Source: Posidonia oceanica (Eukaryota > Streptophyta > Magnoliopsida > Alismatales > Posidoniaceae). From it: a stretch of DNA of 64,000 nucleotides. The position numbers and the translations under genes are program-made. Positions within the stretch are counted from its first letter, which is position 1; each line of letters opens with the position of its first letter. Below the pieces are notes generated by a model. That model saw only the letters and a program-made list of their open reading frames with translations, did no database searches and had not been told where the DNA came from. The stretch is taken from the NCBI GenBank assembly GCA_037176725.1, contig JAZBRS010000035.1, forward strand, positions 51,904,001 to 51,968,000, in the 5' to 3' direction. Below, in pieces: positions 40,996-52,508 of this stretch.

Positions 40996-43900
40996 TGTAG
41001 CGATCCCGATCGAAACCAGGCTCGCTATTTAGCGGCGATTGAGATCCGAGGAAGAGGCTCAACTCGAAAAACACTTAAAATCGAGGAGAAAAAGGAAAGA
41101 TAAGACAAATCAGAGTCGCCACCACGTCTATTAACGGAAGACGAGGAAAACCGGGGTAATGCGTGAATTAACGCGCAAAACCAAGCAAGAAATGCAAAGC
41201 AAAGCAATGCAGAGGAAAACAAATGCAAACAAATGCAAATGAGATGACTCTAGCCTAGGATAAAGGCAGTATGGTCATTGCGGGCCAAAAGACAGGGTAA
41301 GGACTCCTGTTACGTGCGGGGAAGGTATTAGGCACCCCCGACACGCCCGAAAATCGGTCTTTCTAGGCTTACGCTCGCATACGCAGAAAGATGCAGGATT
41401 GAATGCCTATGTGCCTATGAATGCCTAAATGAATGCTCAAGGAGTGCTCTAAGTGGGAAGAAACAATGCAAGGAAGTAAACGTGCTTTCTAAATGCTCAG
41501 CTGCGCTGTCCGTGTTCCGAATTAGGCGAAACCTAACTCGTGAGAACTCCGGACAGTAAGCATCACAGCCCTATATGCAAATGCAAGCGAGAAAACAAAA
41601 CAGCGTGAAAACCATGCAATGGGATCGACACGCAAGGGAAAACGGCGTAAAACACGCAAAACGAGGCGAGAAACGAGCAACGCACGCAAAACGATGCAAA
41701 AGAGCAAAACCGGCATGTAAAATGAGCGGAAAACAAGGCAGCACGCAAAACGAGGCAAGAGAGCAGGAAGGCACGCAAAACGGGACGAGAAAACGGAAAG
41801 GCACGCAAAACGGAGCGAAAGAATAAAACCGGTATGCAAAACAAGCGAGAAAGCGAGACAGCACGCAAAACGAGATAAGAGGACAAGCGGGCACGCAAAA
41901 CGGTGCAAAAACGAGAGCGGCACGCGAAACGGTGCCAAAACAACGAAGCAAAATCCTCGGAACAGCCATGCGAATGCAAGAATGCAGAGAAAGATCAGAA
42001 GAGGCCAAAGGGAGAGACAAAACAACGTATGTGTAAGAACAGACGTCGTTTAGGACCACTCAGAGTAGGTGTGAAGACCTACGGAGGGGAGAGTGTGCAA
42101 ACGGAGGGATTACCACCTCTTTGCGACTGTTTCCCGCTAGACCGTTCCACGGTGTGTCTCGCATGCTGCCCAAAGCTCGCAATGCGATCGGATCGTGGAA
42201 AAGGGGGAAGAGAGTCACATTAAGTGGTAAATCCAGGGAAAACACAACGCAAAACACACAGGAATACGCAAAACGGGGATTGGAAGATATAAGCAGGGAG
42301 GGGAGGCCTTATTCTATATGCTCAAAGAGACGGAAAACGAAAACAAGGGAAACTGTGCAAATGGCATGCAAATGAATGCAATGCAGGGGTTCAGGAGGAC
42401 ATACCTAGAGATCCGGGAGCCTGATCTGAAATCTGTCTGGTCTATGCTGAAGAATGCTTTACTGCGGTCGCCTGGGCAGCTCACTTGAGAAGATCCAACG
42501 GCCGGATTGGAAGATATCGCAGCTCCAAGGCAGAAGGGCCAGAACAGGGGAGAAGAACAGATCTAGGTGTTCAGGAGGTCCTAGGGATGTGCAAAAAGGT
42601 CCTCCCAAGTGAAAGGGAGCTAGAAGTGCTAAGTGTGTGCAAGAAGATGCTAAAATGCAAGACTAAATGGATGCAGAATGCATGCAAAAGCAAGAAAAAG
42701 CAAAGAAAAGAAACTGGGAAAAACCAGGAGTTCAGAAAGCATTTTGAAAAAGAAGAGGGGCTAAAAAATGCAAATTTCCCAGAAAACAGGGTTCCACAGG
42801 AGAGGATTTTGAAAACAGGGGAAGACAAGGGTCTATTTGGCAAAAAACTAGGCTCAGAAAGGTGTTTTGAAAAGAAGGTATGCTTTGAAAGAGATTTTGA
42901 AACCAAAAGGGGTCAGAGTGCAATTTTGAAAAAATCTAGGGTCTAAAATGCAAATTTTCCAGAAAACAAGGTCCTAGGGAGTCTAGGGGTACTAGTGGAA
43001 GGTCTGTATGCAATTTGGTAGACATAGGAGCTAAAATGCAACCTAGGGGCAAAATGGTCTTTTCACATGATTTTTTAAAGCATGTAGGGACCTAAGTGTA
43101 GTTTTGAAATCATGTAGGGGCTGGAAATGCAATTTAGTATGGAAAACATGCTCTGGAATTTAAATGACAGGACCACAGTGCAATTTCTGGAAAATATGGG
43201 GTTAAAAATGCAATGCAGTAAGTTAAAATGCATGCAGCACAGTTACTGTCCATTTAAAATGGACCTAACTGCAAATATGATAAAGCAGAGGGGCAAATAT
43301 GCAATGCATCAACCAAAAATAAAAATCAGAACCTAAGTTTCTACAGTGCATGGACTTAAATGCAAAAACAGAAAAATGCAGGGACTTGGAATGCAATGCA
43401 GTATGCAAAAATAAAAAATAATCCTAAGTTCTAACAGTGCATGGGACTTAAATGCAAAAATAAAAACATGCAAGGGGCCAGGATGCAATGCAGTATGGTA
43501 AAATATAAGTAAATAAATGAACTAACTTGGTGCAGGACTTAAGTGCAAAAAAAGAAAACAGGTGGACTAAACTACAAAATATTATAACGGCACAGCACAG
43601 TAAATGGATCTACTTGCAAATATTGAAAACTATAAACAGATTGTGCAATTTAGCATAGTATTCAATTAAAAACCAAGCAGACTAAAAGGAAATAAGGACT
43701 GGAATGTAAAATGACAGAAACTTAAACCAAATATGCAATATTCACTTAAAAACCATATAAATGCAAAAATAAAGGCACAGTGTCGGCCGACGGTGACGAG
43801 CGCTGTAGCAGCTGGCTGCCGGAGCTCGTGACCGTCGGCACAGGGGGGCTGAGGGTGCGCAGTTGGGCGGAGGGCAACGTCGGCGATCGTCCGGAGCTCT

Positions 43901-46900
43901 GGGAATGGTCCAGGGCTCGCTCTGCTGGCCAGAGTGTCCGGAGGAAGAGCGGCCGGCGCCGGAGAAGGAGACCTGTCCGGCGAGCTGCTGCGGCGTCTGA
44001 GAGGTTCGGAGCTTGGTTCTGACCCACGGAAAAGCAGCAGGAGGAGGAGAGGGATCTAGGGGAAAGGAAGTTTACCTCTGGTCGTGTCCGGAGCATGCCC
44101 CCGACCTCAGTTGCACAGGAGCTGGCCGGAGCTCGTCGTCCGGTTGCTGCGGAGGGTGCTGGCGGCTCGTGGTGGTCCGGACGTCCTCAGGGTGATCTTC
44201 CGGTGCCTCCTGAACGATCAGGCGCGAGCTTCGGAGCTTGGGTGAGGAGTTGGCTTTTTTGGGTTGTCAGATTGCTGCCGGAGGTCGGGGAGGGGTGTTG
44301 CTGCTCGTCCGGTGGAGTGGAGCCCTCCGATGGGTTGCTGGGATGTTGGCGATGGAGTTTGGGTGCCTGGAGAGGGCTTCTGGAAGGCGTGGAGGGGAGT
44401 TTGAGGTCGGAGTCGGTTTCTGGTCTGTGGGTGGAGGAACTGTTTGTAGTGGAGTTTACAGTCTGTGGGAGATGGCCGGGCTGGAAGTTAGGTGTTTTAG
44501 GAAGGTGGAGGTTCAGCGAATCTCTGGGTAGAGTTTGGAGGGAAGTAGCGGGCTGGAGTGGAGGGAATTGTGAAGTGGGCAGGTGTTGGGTTGCAGATTG
44601 GTGGCAGTTGGCTTCAGGTGGTTTCAGTGGGTGGAATGGCCGGGGAATGAGGCTGGGAAATGGCTGGGTTTTGGGTGAACTTGGGGGAGTAATTGGGAGG
44701 GAGATGGAGGTCTGAAGTGGTGCTGGGGAATTGGAAAAGGAAGAGGGACGTTTGCTGAATTTTCAGAGGAGAGGAGAGGAGAATTGGGTGCGGGGATTGG
44801 TCTGAGATGAGGCCTCTCTCCGGGATGTCATAGGGACCCTCGAACTCTACCCTCACTGCTCCCTTTTCTCTCGAAACGGAGGATGAAGAGGAAGAGATCA
44901 GAAGCTGATTCAGGTAGGGAAAAGAAGGTGGAATTCGCACTGATTCCTCTCTGGTCTGGCACTCACTCTCGGATGGCAAAAAAGGTGTTCGAAGGAGGGG
45001 AGAATTGGGTGCTTATATCAGGCCGAGGGCTGCCGGTGCGCGCGCTGGTGATTTTCGAATTTCTCCGGCGCGAGTACTGCAGCAGACAAGAAGCGGATGC
45101 CGGCGAGACGACAGGCAATTAAAGCCTCCCGGAATCGGTGCTGAGAGATGAGAGAGCGGCGGACGCTGTTGCATGATCTGATGGAGAGCTTGAATTCAAA
45201 AAAGAAGGAGGGAATGTCAGCTGGCCGCGGGAGAGAAAGCTGTGTGAAAGAAGAAAACACAGAAGGTGGAGGAGGAAGAAGGGTCGCGTGGGCTGGGCTG
45301 CTGCGGGCCGAGAAAAATAAAAAGAAAAAGGAAGAAACGGGCCGGAGGGCCCAGTAAGGAAAAGTAAGAAAGAAAGAAGGGAAATAAGGAAGAAAGAGGG
45401 GGTAGGATGGGAAAATAAAATAGGTAAAAATAAACTAAAAATATTAGAAGAGTTTTGCTGTAGATTAGGATTTTAACTAAGATTTTTAATGGTCATCTTG
45501 AGTAGATTAATGTGTTTTGGGCTTGATTAGAGTTTTAGGGCTTTGGTTTTACTTTTAATTAGTTTTCACTTGTTTAAATGTTTGTTAATCCCTTTTTAAA
45601 TTATTTTAAAAATTTTATTTCTTTTGTTGGACACTTAGGGTATTGATTAGGATTTTTCAGGATTTATTTCATATTATTTTAGGGTTGGTTTTAGATTTTA
45701 AAGTTGTAGTCTTCTTAGGGTTTTTCTTTCTTAAGTCTTTTAAGTTATGTCTTGATTTTTTATTTATGGATTTTTCTTGAAGTTTTTAGTTGGATTTTTC
45801 TGGTTTGATAGGGTGTTTTTAAGCTTTTCAGATGTGTTTTCTTTTCTTTTTTTAATTAAGTTTTTACTTGTTTTTCTTATGTTTGTTAGGTTAAGTCTTT
45901 TGCCTTTCTTAATTACTTGTTCTAGTATTTGATTTTTTAATTCTTCTCTTTGGGTTTGTTTTTTTAATTTCTCTGATGGGTTTTTACCTTTGGTGGGTTT
46001 GGATTTTATTTTAGCTTTTTCCTTGATTTTTCAGCGTTTTCTTTTGATTTGTTTTGCATTTTTTAGTTTGCATGCTTGGTTTTCTTTTTTAGCTTGCTTA
46101 AGTCAAGTTTAAGTTGTTAATTGCTTGTTTAACATTTTTAATTGTTTTTCTTAGTGCACTGATTTGTTTGTTTTATGTTTTGAGATTTTACAGATTTTTA
46201 TGGGTTTTTTTGGATTTTTGCAAAAGGGAGAAAAGGAGAAGAGAAGGAGGGAAGAAATGGAATAAAAAGGGGAATAAAAGGGGAAAAGATAGGTTGGAGG
46301 AAAACGATTTTTAAAAATTCAGAAAAAGTGTTAAAAATAAAGTAAAAATTAGGATAAAATAGAGGAGGGATAGAAGCACAGAGGGGGCCCACAGCCAGAC
46401 CCAAAAAAGGATGAGAAGGGGGGAAAAAGGGAGATGATAATCAAGAGAGAGAGAGGAGAGAGAAAATGATAATCCCGGAGAGAGAAAAGGATAATTTGAG
46501 TGAAAGAGGGTCTTAATGGTCTTGGAATGGGGTGAAAATTGGTGGGTGGGTAGTCTAGGGTTTGAAGTCTTGGGTCTAAGGTTTTGGTTTGATTTTAAGG
46601 AGGTTTTGGAGGGGTTTCAAGATGTAGAAAAAGGGTAGTTTCTCCTAAGTTTTCTAGGGTTTTTGGGAATGGGTCAGGCTTGGAAATTCCTAGGTTTTTG
46701 GGTAGGTTTGTTGAGTGGATAGTGGTGGGTTTTCCTATGAATTTTGGTTAGGTTTTGAGGTTGGGAAGGGGGGTAAAGGTTTAGGCCAAGACAGGCTGTT
46801 TTTGAAGGGTAGAGAGGAGGACTAGGGTTAGGGTTTGGTTGGGGTTTGATCCAGCAATCAAGAGGGCTCCAAGGGTCCAAGCCTGCCAAGATGGGGTGTC

Positions 46901-46904
46901 AACA
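40996..46904 (-). repeat. Element D 5' LTR
   Basis: Partner of 19004-24911 with the same termini and the same internal sections. Differences I found include 41013, 41019, 41349, 41863, 41924, 42233, three near 42976-42985, an A/G change with 1-bp indel near 43687, and single changes through 46864. Most are C/T or G/A changes, as expected from methylcytosine decay. Confidence 0.96.
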
Positions 46905-46909
46905 CTCGG
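46905..46909. other. Target-site duplication of D, right copy (CTCGG)
   Basis: Matches 18999-19003 exactly and is followed by continuation of LTR C. Confidence 0.95.
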
Positions 46910-49142
46910 AATTTTGGAAGGGGAAGTGTTGGGTTCTATGAGTGGTTTCAGAGTGGTTTGGGGTGATTTCGGGGTGGATTTGGTCGTGGAACGGGTGGCT
47001 GTGATGGTGGAAGTTTGGCTGAGATTGGGAGGTGAATTGGGAGAAGTTTGAGGGCTATTGGGTGCTCTGGTTCCAGTGGAAAGGATGAAGAAGAAGAAGG
47101 CTCGATTTCAGTGGAAAGAGGAGGGAGTTCTGGGGTGCTCTCTGCTCTCTGGATAGCTTGCTCTCTCTCGGACGACAAAAGGCGTGGAGAAGGAGAGGAA
47201 TTGAGGTTTTAACAAGTGGCTCGATGGGGTGGAAGCGCGCAGTGGATTTCAAAATCCACCGACGGGAGCAGCAACAGGCAGCAACGAGGACGGCCGGAGG
47301 TGACACGCATTGAATGCTCCCCCGGAGATCCTGCTGAGACGCGAGAGAGGAAGAGACGAACTGGAGCTGATGGTGTTCGGGAGGGAGAGGAGAATTGAAA
47401 TTTTTTGAAGAGGATGAGCTGGTGGTAGGAGAAAACTGAGGAGGAAGAAGAAGGAAGGGGGAAGGAGGAAGCTATGCGTGCGGGCCGGGCTGCGCATGAG
47501 AAAAAAAAAGAAAAAAGAAAGGAGAGGAAGAGGAAGGGTGGAACGGGCCGGACTGGGCCTAGGAAAAAAAAGAAAGAAAAAATAGAAAGAAAGGAAGAAA
47601 GGAAGAAAGGGAAAAGAAGAGGGGAAAGAAGAAGGAAATAAAAATAAAGAAAAAAGATAAAAATAAAATAAAAATGGGAAAGGTTTCTAGAATGGTTGTG
47701 TTTTAGGTTCGAACTTTGATTAAGTTTTTTAATGATTGTTTTTTATTAGTTAATTAAGATTAAAGAGTTTTAGTTTTGATTAGGATTTTTAGGGTTTAAA
47801 TTGTCTTTGATTTGTTTAAATGCTTTTTAGGTCTTTTAAATTGTTTTCTTTTAATTATGTTTTTCTTGTTAAATATTTGGGATTTTGATTAGGGTTTCTT
47901 AAAGATTGTTTTCAGATTAATTAGGATAAGTTTTGGCTTTTTATTTTAATCTTTTAGGGTTTTGTTTAAGTTTCCTTTTAGATTTGATTTTGTTTGTTAA
48001 TTTCTTTTAATATTTTTTAGGTTAGGTCTTCTTGTTAAGTTTTTAATTAGGTGTTCTTAAATTTTGATTGTTTGTTTTTATTATTTAATTAAGTTTTTGA
48101 ATTGTTCTTTTTAGATTTGTTAAGTTAGGTTTCTCTTTTTCTTAATTACTTGCCTTAGCATTTTTTAATTGTTTTCATTTCTTGTTAGGAATTGTTTTTG
48201 ATTGTTTTTTAGTAGGGTTTTTACCTTTGCTTGTTTTGATTACATTTTGGTTTTTTCTTGATTTTATAGCATTTTATTTTTAATAGTTTTGCATTTTTTA
48301 AGTTGCACTCTTAGTTTTTCATTTTAGCTAGATTTAGTTAGGTTTTGGTTTTTAATTGTTTGTTTAATTTTTTTAATTATTTCTTTTAGGGTTTTGGTTT
48401 GTTTTCCTTTTGTTTTATAGTTTTAGAGGTTTTTATGGATTTTTTAGGGATTTAGTGGAAGAGAGGAAAAGAAAAGAAAAGGGAAGAAGAAAAAGGAGAA
48501 ATGAGGGAATAAAGATGAAAGAGAGGAGTAGAGAGAAAATAATTTTTAGAAAATCAAAGAAAAAGCTAAAAATAAGATGAAAATACAAATAAGATTGAGA
48601 AGAGATAGAAGCACAAGGGGGCCCCACAGCCAGGCAAGAAGGAGGGAGAAAAGGGAGTGAAAAGAAGGAGGATAATTAGGAGAGAGAGAGGAGAGAGAAA
48701 AGAATAATCCAGGAGAGAGAAAAGGATAATTTGATGAAATGAGAGGGTTAGAGGTTTTGAAAAGAAGTGAAATTTGGGAAGTGTGTGGCCTAGGGTCTCT
48801 AGTGTTAGACCTAGGGTTTGGGTTTGGATTAGGGAAAGTTTTGGAAGGGTTTTGAGGTGTAGAAAAAGGGTAGTTTTACCTAGGTTTTCTAGGGTTTTTG
48901 GGAGTGGTTTTGGTTTGAAAATTTTGAGGGTTTTTGGGTAGGTTTGCTAAGTTGGGGATGGTGAGTTTTCCTATGGTTTTTGGGTAGTTCTGGGCTTGGA
49001 AAAGGGATGTAATTCTATGTTAAGTTTGGATTTGTTTTGGAGAGAAGGATGAAAAGGAATGTGTAGGTTTGGACCCAGATTTGGATCCAGAAGTCACCAG
49101 GAGATTTCAATTGATCAAGCCTGTCAAAATCGGGTGTCAACA
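46910..49142 (-). repeat. Solo LTR C, right part
   Basis: Continues LTR C after D and ends in CGGGTGTCAACA. It contains the purine-rich block (47380-47660), T-rich U3-like sequence (47690-48430), a GATAATTAGGAGAGAGAG-like stretch near 48670-48730 and telo-box-like words near 48790-48900, in the same order as in D's LTR. No gene. Confidence 0.88.
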
Positions 49143-49486
49143 CCTACCATCGAGCCGTGGGGCATTCGATGGATAATTGCTTCACTCTCCGACACGTCAT
49201 TCAGGACCTGATTGGCGGGGAGGATGAGTGTGAGCTGGGCGCAGTCTCCGAGGGTGCCAGCTCCTCGAGAACCAACCCTGTCACTCCCGACTCTTTTTCC
49301 CCTTCGATGGATCCTCTTGATCCCATCGACTTGGCTTCAGCTCTAGCCCCCTTTGATGTCTCGCATCCTGAGATTCCCGTTTCGCTGGGTCAGTTAGAAC
49401 GTTTACGCAAGGGTAAGGGAGTACGTGGCCAAAGGCGTCGAGGCAGCACCAACGGCGCGGGAGCGGGTCCAACACCTCCATCTTGA
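49143..49486 (+). pseudogene. Element B gag, 3' part, after solo LTR C
   Basis: The frame of B's gag resumes directly after C and the CCTAC duplication, completing the second zinc knuckle (HRAVGHSMDNC) and then TLRHVIQDLIGG, which matches D's SLRNAIQDLIESG. It ends at a UGA after a basic RKGKGVRGQRRRGS stretch. The basic tail after a knuckle fits a nucleocapsid. No protease follows, unlike in D, so B ended here as a gag-only, non-autonomous element or lost the rest. Confidence 0.85.
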
Positions 49487-50215
49487 GGTTGCTGGTGGGT
49501 AAGTACCTCTTACCTTGTCTTTTTTCTTTTCACATGCATTGTCATTCATTCCACTGGTTTTGTTCGTTTTCATGTTTTAAAATACTATAAAAATTATAAA
49601 ATCTGTTAAAAATCCAAAAACATGCACTTTCCGTTTCCTACATGTACATATCATTTCCTATATCCCGGAAAACAAAAACAAACAACGCAAAAAAAAAACA
49701 AAACAAAAACAAAAACTACAAAAGCATGCTTTCCCTTTTCGCTGGTTTCGATTTTATGTTTTCCTAGAAAAGCAAAAAAACCATAAAAATCACAAAGCCC
49801 ACAAAACCCAAACAACATGTGTAAAATCTATAAACCACATAAACATTTGTATATCCCAAAAACCTGGCTTTGGACCAACATGCAGCGCCTAGAGGATGTC
49901 AAGCAGTGACAACCTCAGGCAGGTCTCACCCGAGCAGCGCCATCTCTTGCATGTGGCTACAAAGTGAGGCTGAGAACAGAACAGAGCATCTCGCGGAGTT
50001 CCAAAACTCACAAAAGCGAGATCTACCTTATCAAGAGAGTCCACCAGACATGGAGAGGACCAAGGCAGAGCAGAACATAGTCGGAGGCTGCCTGTACATA
50101 GTGCAGAGATTGAAGGTGTACGCCGATCAGCGGAACTCTCAATGCCTCATCCGGGACCGCTACCCCAAGAGGGCGAAGTCATGCATATCCAAAAGAATAG
50201 AGATCAAGTGAGCAA
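49487..50215 (+). other. Element B tail, with an unrecognised open frame
   Basis: A GTAAGT word 14 bases after the gag stop is followed by 350 bases of A-rich, intron-like sequence and then ACATGCAG near 49880, a possible acceptor. An open frame at 49870-50211 (113 codons, basic C-terminus SKRIEIK) covers the GC-richer end. I do not recognise it; it might be a remnant of an internal gene of B. At about 50215 the sequence changes to element E. Neither B's 3' LTR nor E's 3' LTR is present at the join. Confidence 0.4.
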
Positions 50216-51110
50216 AAAAAATATGATAACATGATATGCCGTAAAACATGATTGTGCAGGATAGTTTACGGTCCTATCAACCGGAAGCGATAGTTTACGG
50301 GCCTATCAACTGGGAGCGATAGTTTACGGGCCTATCAACTGGGAACGATAGTTTACGGTCCTATCAACCAGAAGCACAATCCATGAGTGATAGTTACTGG
50401 TTATCAGCCGTATAACGCAAATGCCAGAGAATGATAGTTTGCGGTCCTATCAACCGGGAGCGATAGTTTACGGTCCTATCAACAGGAAAGGGCATTTGCG
50501 AGTGATAGTTACTGGATATCAGCCGTATAACATGATTGGCGCAGCGATAGTTTACGGTCCTATCAACCGGAAGCGATAGTTTACGGACCTATCAATCAGA
50601 AGCAATAGTTTATGGACCTATCAACCGAAAGCGATAGTTTACGGACCTATCAACCGGGAGTGATAGTTTACGGTCCTATCAACCGGAAAGCGCAATCATG
50701 AGGGATAGTTACTGGTTATCTGCCGTATAATGCAATTGCAAGTGATAGTTTACGTTCCTATCAACCGAAAGTGATAGTTTACGGGCCTATCAACCGGAAG
50801 CGATAGTTTACAGACCTATCAATCGGAAGCGATAGTTTACAGTCCTATCAACCGGAAAGTGCAATTGCAAGGGATAGTTACTGGATATTAGCCGTATAAC
50901 GTAATTGCAAGTGATAGTTTTGGATATCAGCCAAGGATGAGTTTTGGATCATCAGCCAGAGAATGATAGTTTACGGTCCTATCAACCGGAAAGTGCAATT
51001 ACGAGGGACAGTTACTGGATGTCAGCCGTATAACACAACTGCGGGCTAGATAAGATATCAGCCCAAGATGATAGTTTACTGTCCTATCAACCGGAAAGAG
51101 CAGTGATTGA
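50216..51110 (-). repeat. Array of covarying pseudoknot-like units, element E
   Basis: About 23 units on the same plan as D's array, mostly GATAG with CTATC and CGG(T/A/G) with ACCG or similar. Five outer-arm pairs homologous in position to those of D are present: CATGATTGTGC (50247) with GCACAATCCATG (50374), CGCAAATGCC (50416) with GGCATTTGCG (50491), CATGATTGGCGC (50531) with GCGCAATCATG (50690), TGCAATTGCA (50731 and 50860), CGTAATTGCA (50900) with TGCAATTACG (50994). A final unpaired arm CACAACTGC is at 51034. The left end is truncated. Confidence 0.9.
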
Positions 51111-51308
51111 TTGATTGATTGATTGATTAATTGATAAGGAAAAGAGTGATTGATTGATTGATAAGAAAAACGGTGATTGATTGATTGGTTGATAAGAATA
51201 AAAGTGATTGATTGATTGATAAGGAAAAGAGTGATTGATTGATAAGAAAAAGATTGATAAGAAAAAGAGTGATTGATTGATAAGAAAAAGATTGACAAGA
51301 AAAAGATT
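51100..51308 (-). repeat. (GATT)n-rich microsatellite region
   Basis: GATTGATTGATT runs alternate with GATAAGAAAAAG words. It probably derives from slippage at the edge of the GATAAG repeats. Confidence 0.85.
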
Positions 51309-51922
51309 GATAAGATATCGGACTTATCGGCCAGCAAAGGGAAAGGGATGATAAGATATAGAACTTATCGGCCGGCAAATGAATAAAAGAATAGAATGAT
51401 AAGATATCGAACTTATCGGCCTGCAAAGAGGGGATGAAGGAATGATAAGATATCGGACTTATCGGCCGGCAAAGGGAAAGAGATGATATGATATCGGACT
51501 TATCGGCCGGCAATTGAATAAAAGAATAGAATGATAAGATATTGGACTTATCGGCCAGCAAAGAGGGGATGAAGGAATGATAAGATATCAGACTTATCGG
51601 CCGACAAAGGGAAAGAGATGATAAGATATCAGACTTATCGGCCAGCAAATGAATAAAAGAATAGAATGATAAGATATCGGACTTATCGACCGACAAAGAG
51701 GGGATGAAGGAATGATAAGATATCGGACTTATCTGCCAGCAAAGGGAGAGAGATGATAAGATATCGGACTTATCGGCCGGCAAATGAATAAAAGGATAGA
51801 ATGATAAGATATCGGACTTATCGGTCGGCAAAGAGGGGACGAAGGAATGATAAGATATCGGACTTATCGACCGGCAAAGGGAGAGAGATGATAAGATGTC
51901 GGACTTATCGGCCCGCAAGTGA
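51309..51922 (-). repeat. Trimeric higher-order repeat of GATAAG hairpins, element E
   Basis: Fourteen units each begin GATAAGATATCGGACTTATC (GATAAG/CTTATC hairpin) then GGCCGGCAAA. Three different tails follow in strict rotation: GGGAAAGAGAT, TGAATAAAAGAATAGAAT and GAGGGGATGAAGGAAT. The higher-order period is about 135 bp (41+48+46), with four full rounds and a partial fifth. Because 135 is divisible by three, the sense strand stays open from 51918 to 51127 (263 codons) as a 45-residue peptide repeat containing ADKSDILS. I regard coding as unproven. Confidence 0.9.
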
Positions 51923-52508
51923 ATGGGTTTCGCGAGGGCGAATCATCCCATGATACCAGGAATGTCATGGGGGAAAGAGAGAGAGAGTGATACCAAGGGG
52001 CGATCAAAAGATGCCCCTGGTATTAGGATGATACCAGGGGTTGGCCAGCGCGTCCTTGGCATCGAAAGCCGAGGATGAAGACAAAAATGTCGAGTTTGCC
52101 AGATGAGTAGTTTGGGGTATCGGCCCAGAGGTGATGACAGGTTGACGGACCTATCACCGGGCAGTTGGGAGTGCCAGCCAAGGATGACAGGTTGACAGAC
52201 CTATCACCGGGCAGTTGGGGGTGCCAGCCCGCTGATGAAGATCCGGATGACGGTGCCCGGTAGCTTTGCTTGTTCAAATGTCACGGGTTAGCACTTGGGT
52301 TGATTGATGAGGACTTTCCTACGTGTTTGGCAGCAAGTCTGGCCAGGGGCCCTGCAGATATGATTGATGTGATCATGCATGCACTTGAAGCAGATTTAAA
52401 ATGCAAACAGGTGGCTCAGAACGCCTTTGTATTGATTGAACTTGATTACATGCCTGTGACAGGCCAAAAGTTTACAGTAAGAGATAGATTGGCAGTTACA
52501 TGGACGCG
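51923..52508 (-). other. Element E structured 3' noncoding remainder
   Basis: It contains the 11-bp hairpin CCCCTGGTATT / GATACCAGGGG (52014-52040), and a 56-bp duplication with GGTTGACGGACCTATCACCG followed by GGCAGTTGGGxGTGCC (52135-52230), equivalent to 27400-27995 in D. The rest is unique sequence and I see no gene. Confidence 0.75.

Larger units (their letters stand above)
19004..46904 (-). mobile_element. Element D: complete 27.9-kb Tat/Ogre-like LTR retrotransposon
   Basis: Two LTRs of 5908 and 5909 bp in direct orientation enclose a 16,084-bp interior, with a 5-bp target duplication CTCGG on both sides. Sense is the minus strand: 5' LTR 40996-46904, primer site 40977-40994, leader, gag, pro, RT, RNase H, second RNase H, integrase, extra ORF, a structured 3' noncoding domain, polypurine tract, 3' LTR 19004-24911. 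By eye I count about 26 substitutions and one 1-bp indel between LTRs, roughly 0.44 percent, so insertion is recent. Size, dual RNase H and very long LTRs fit the Ogre group. The gag-pol frame carries three lesions, so D could move now only with proteins supplied by other copies. Confidence 0.96.
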
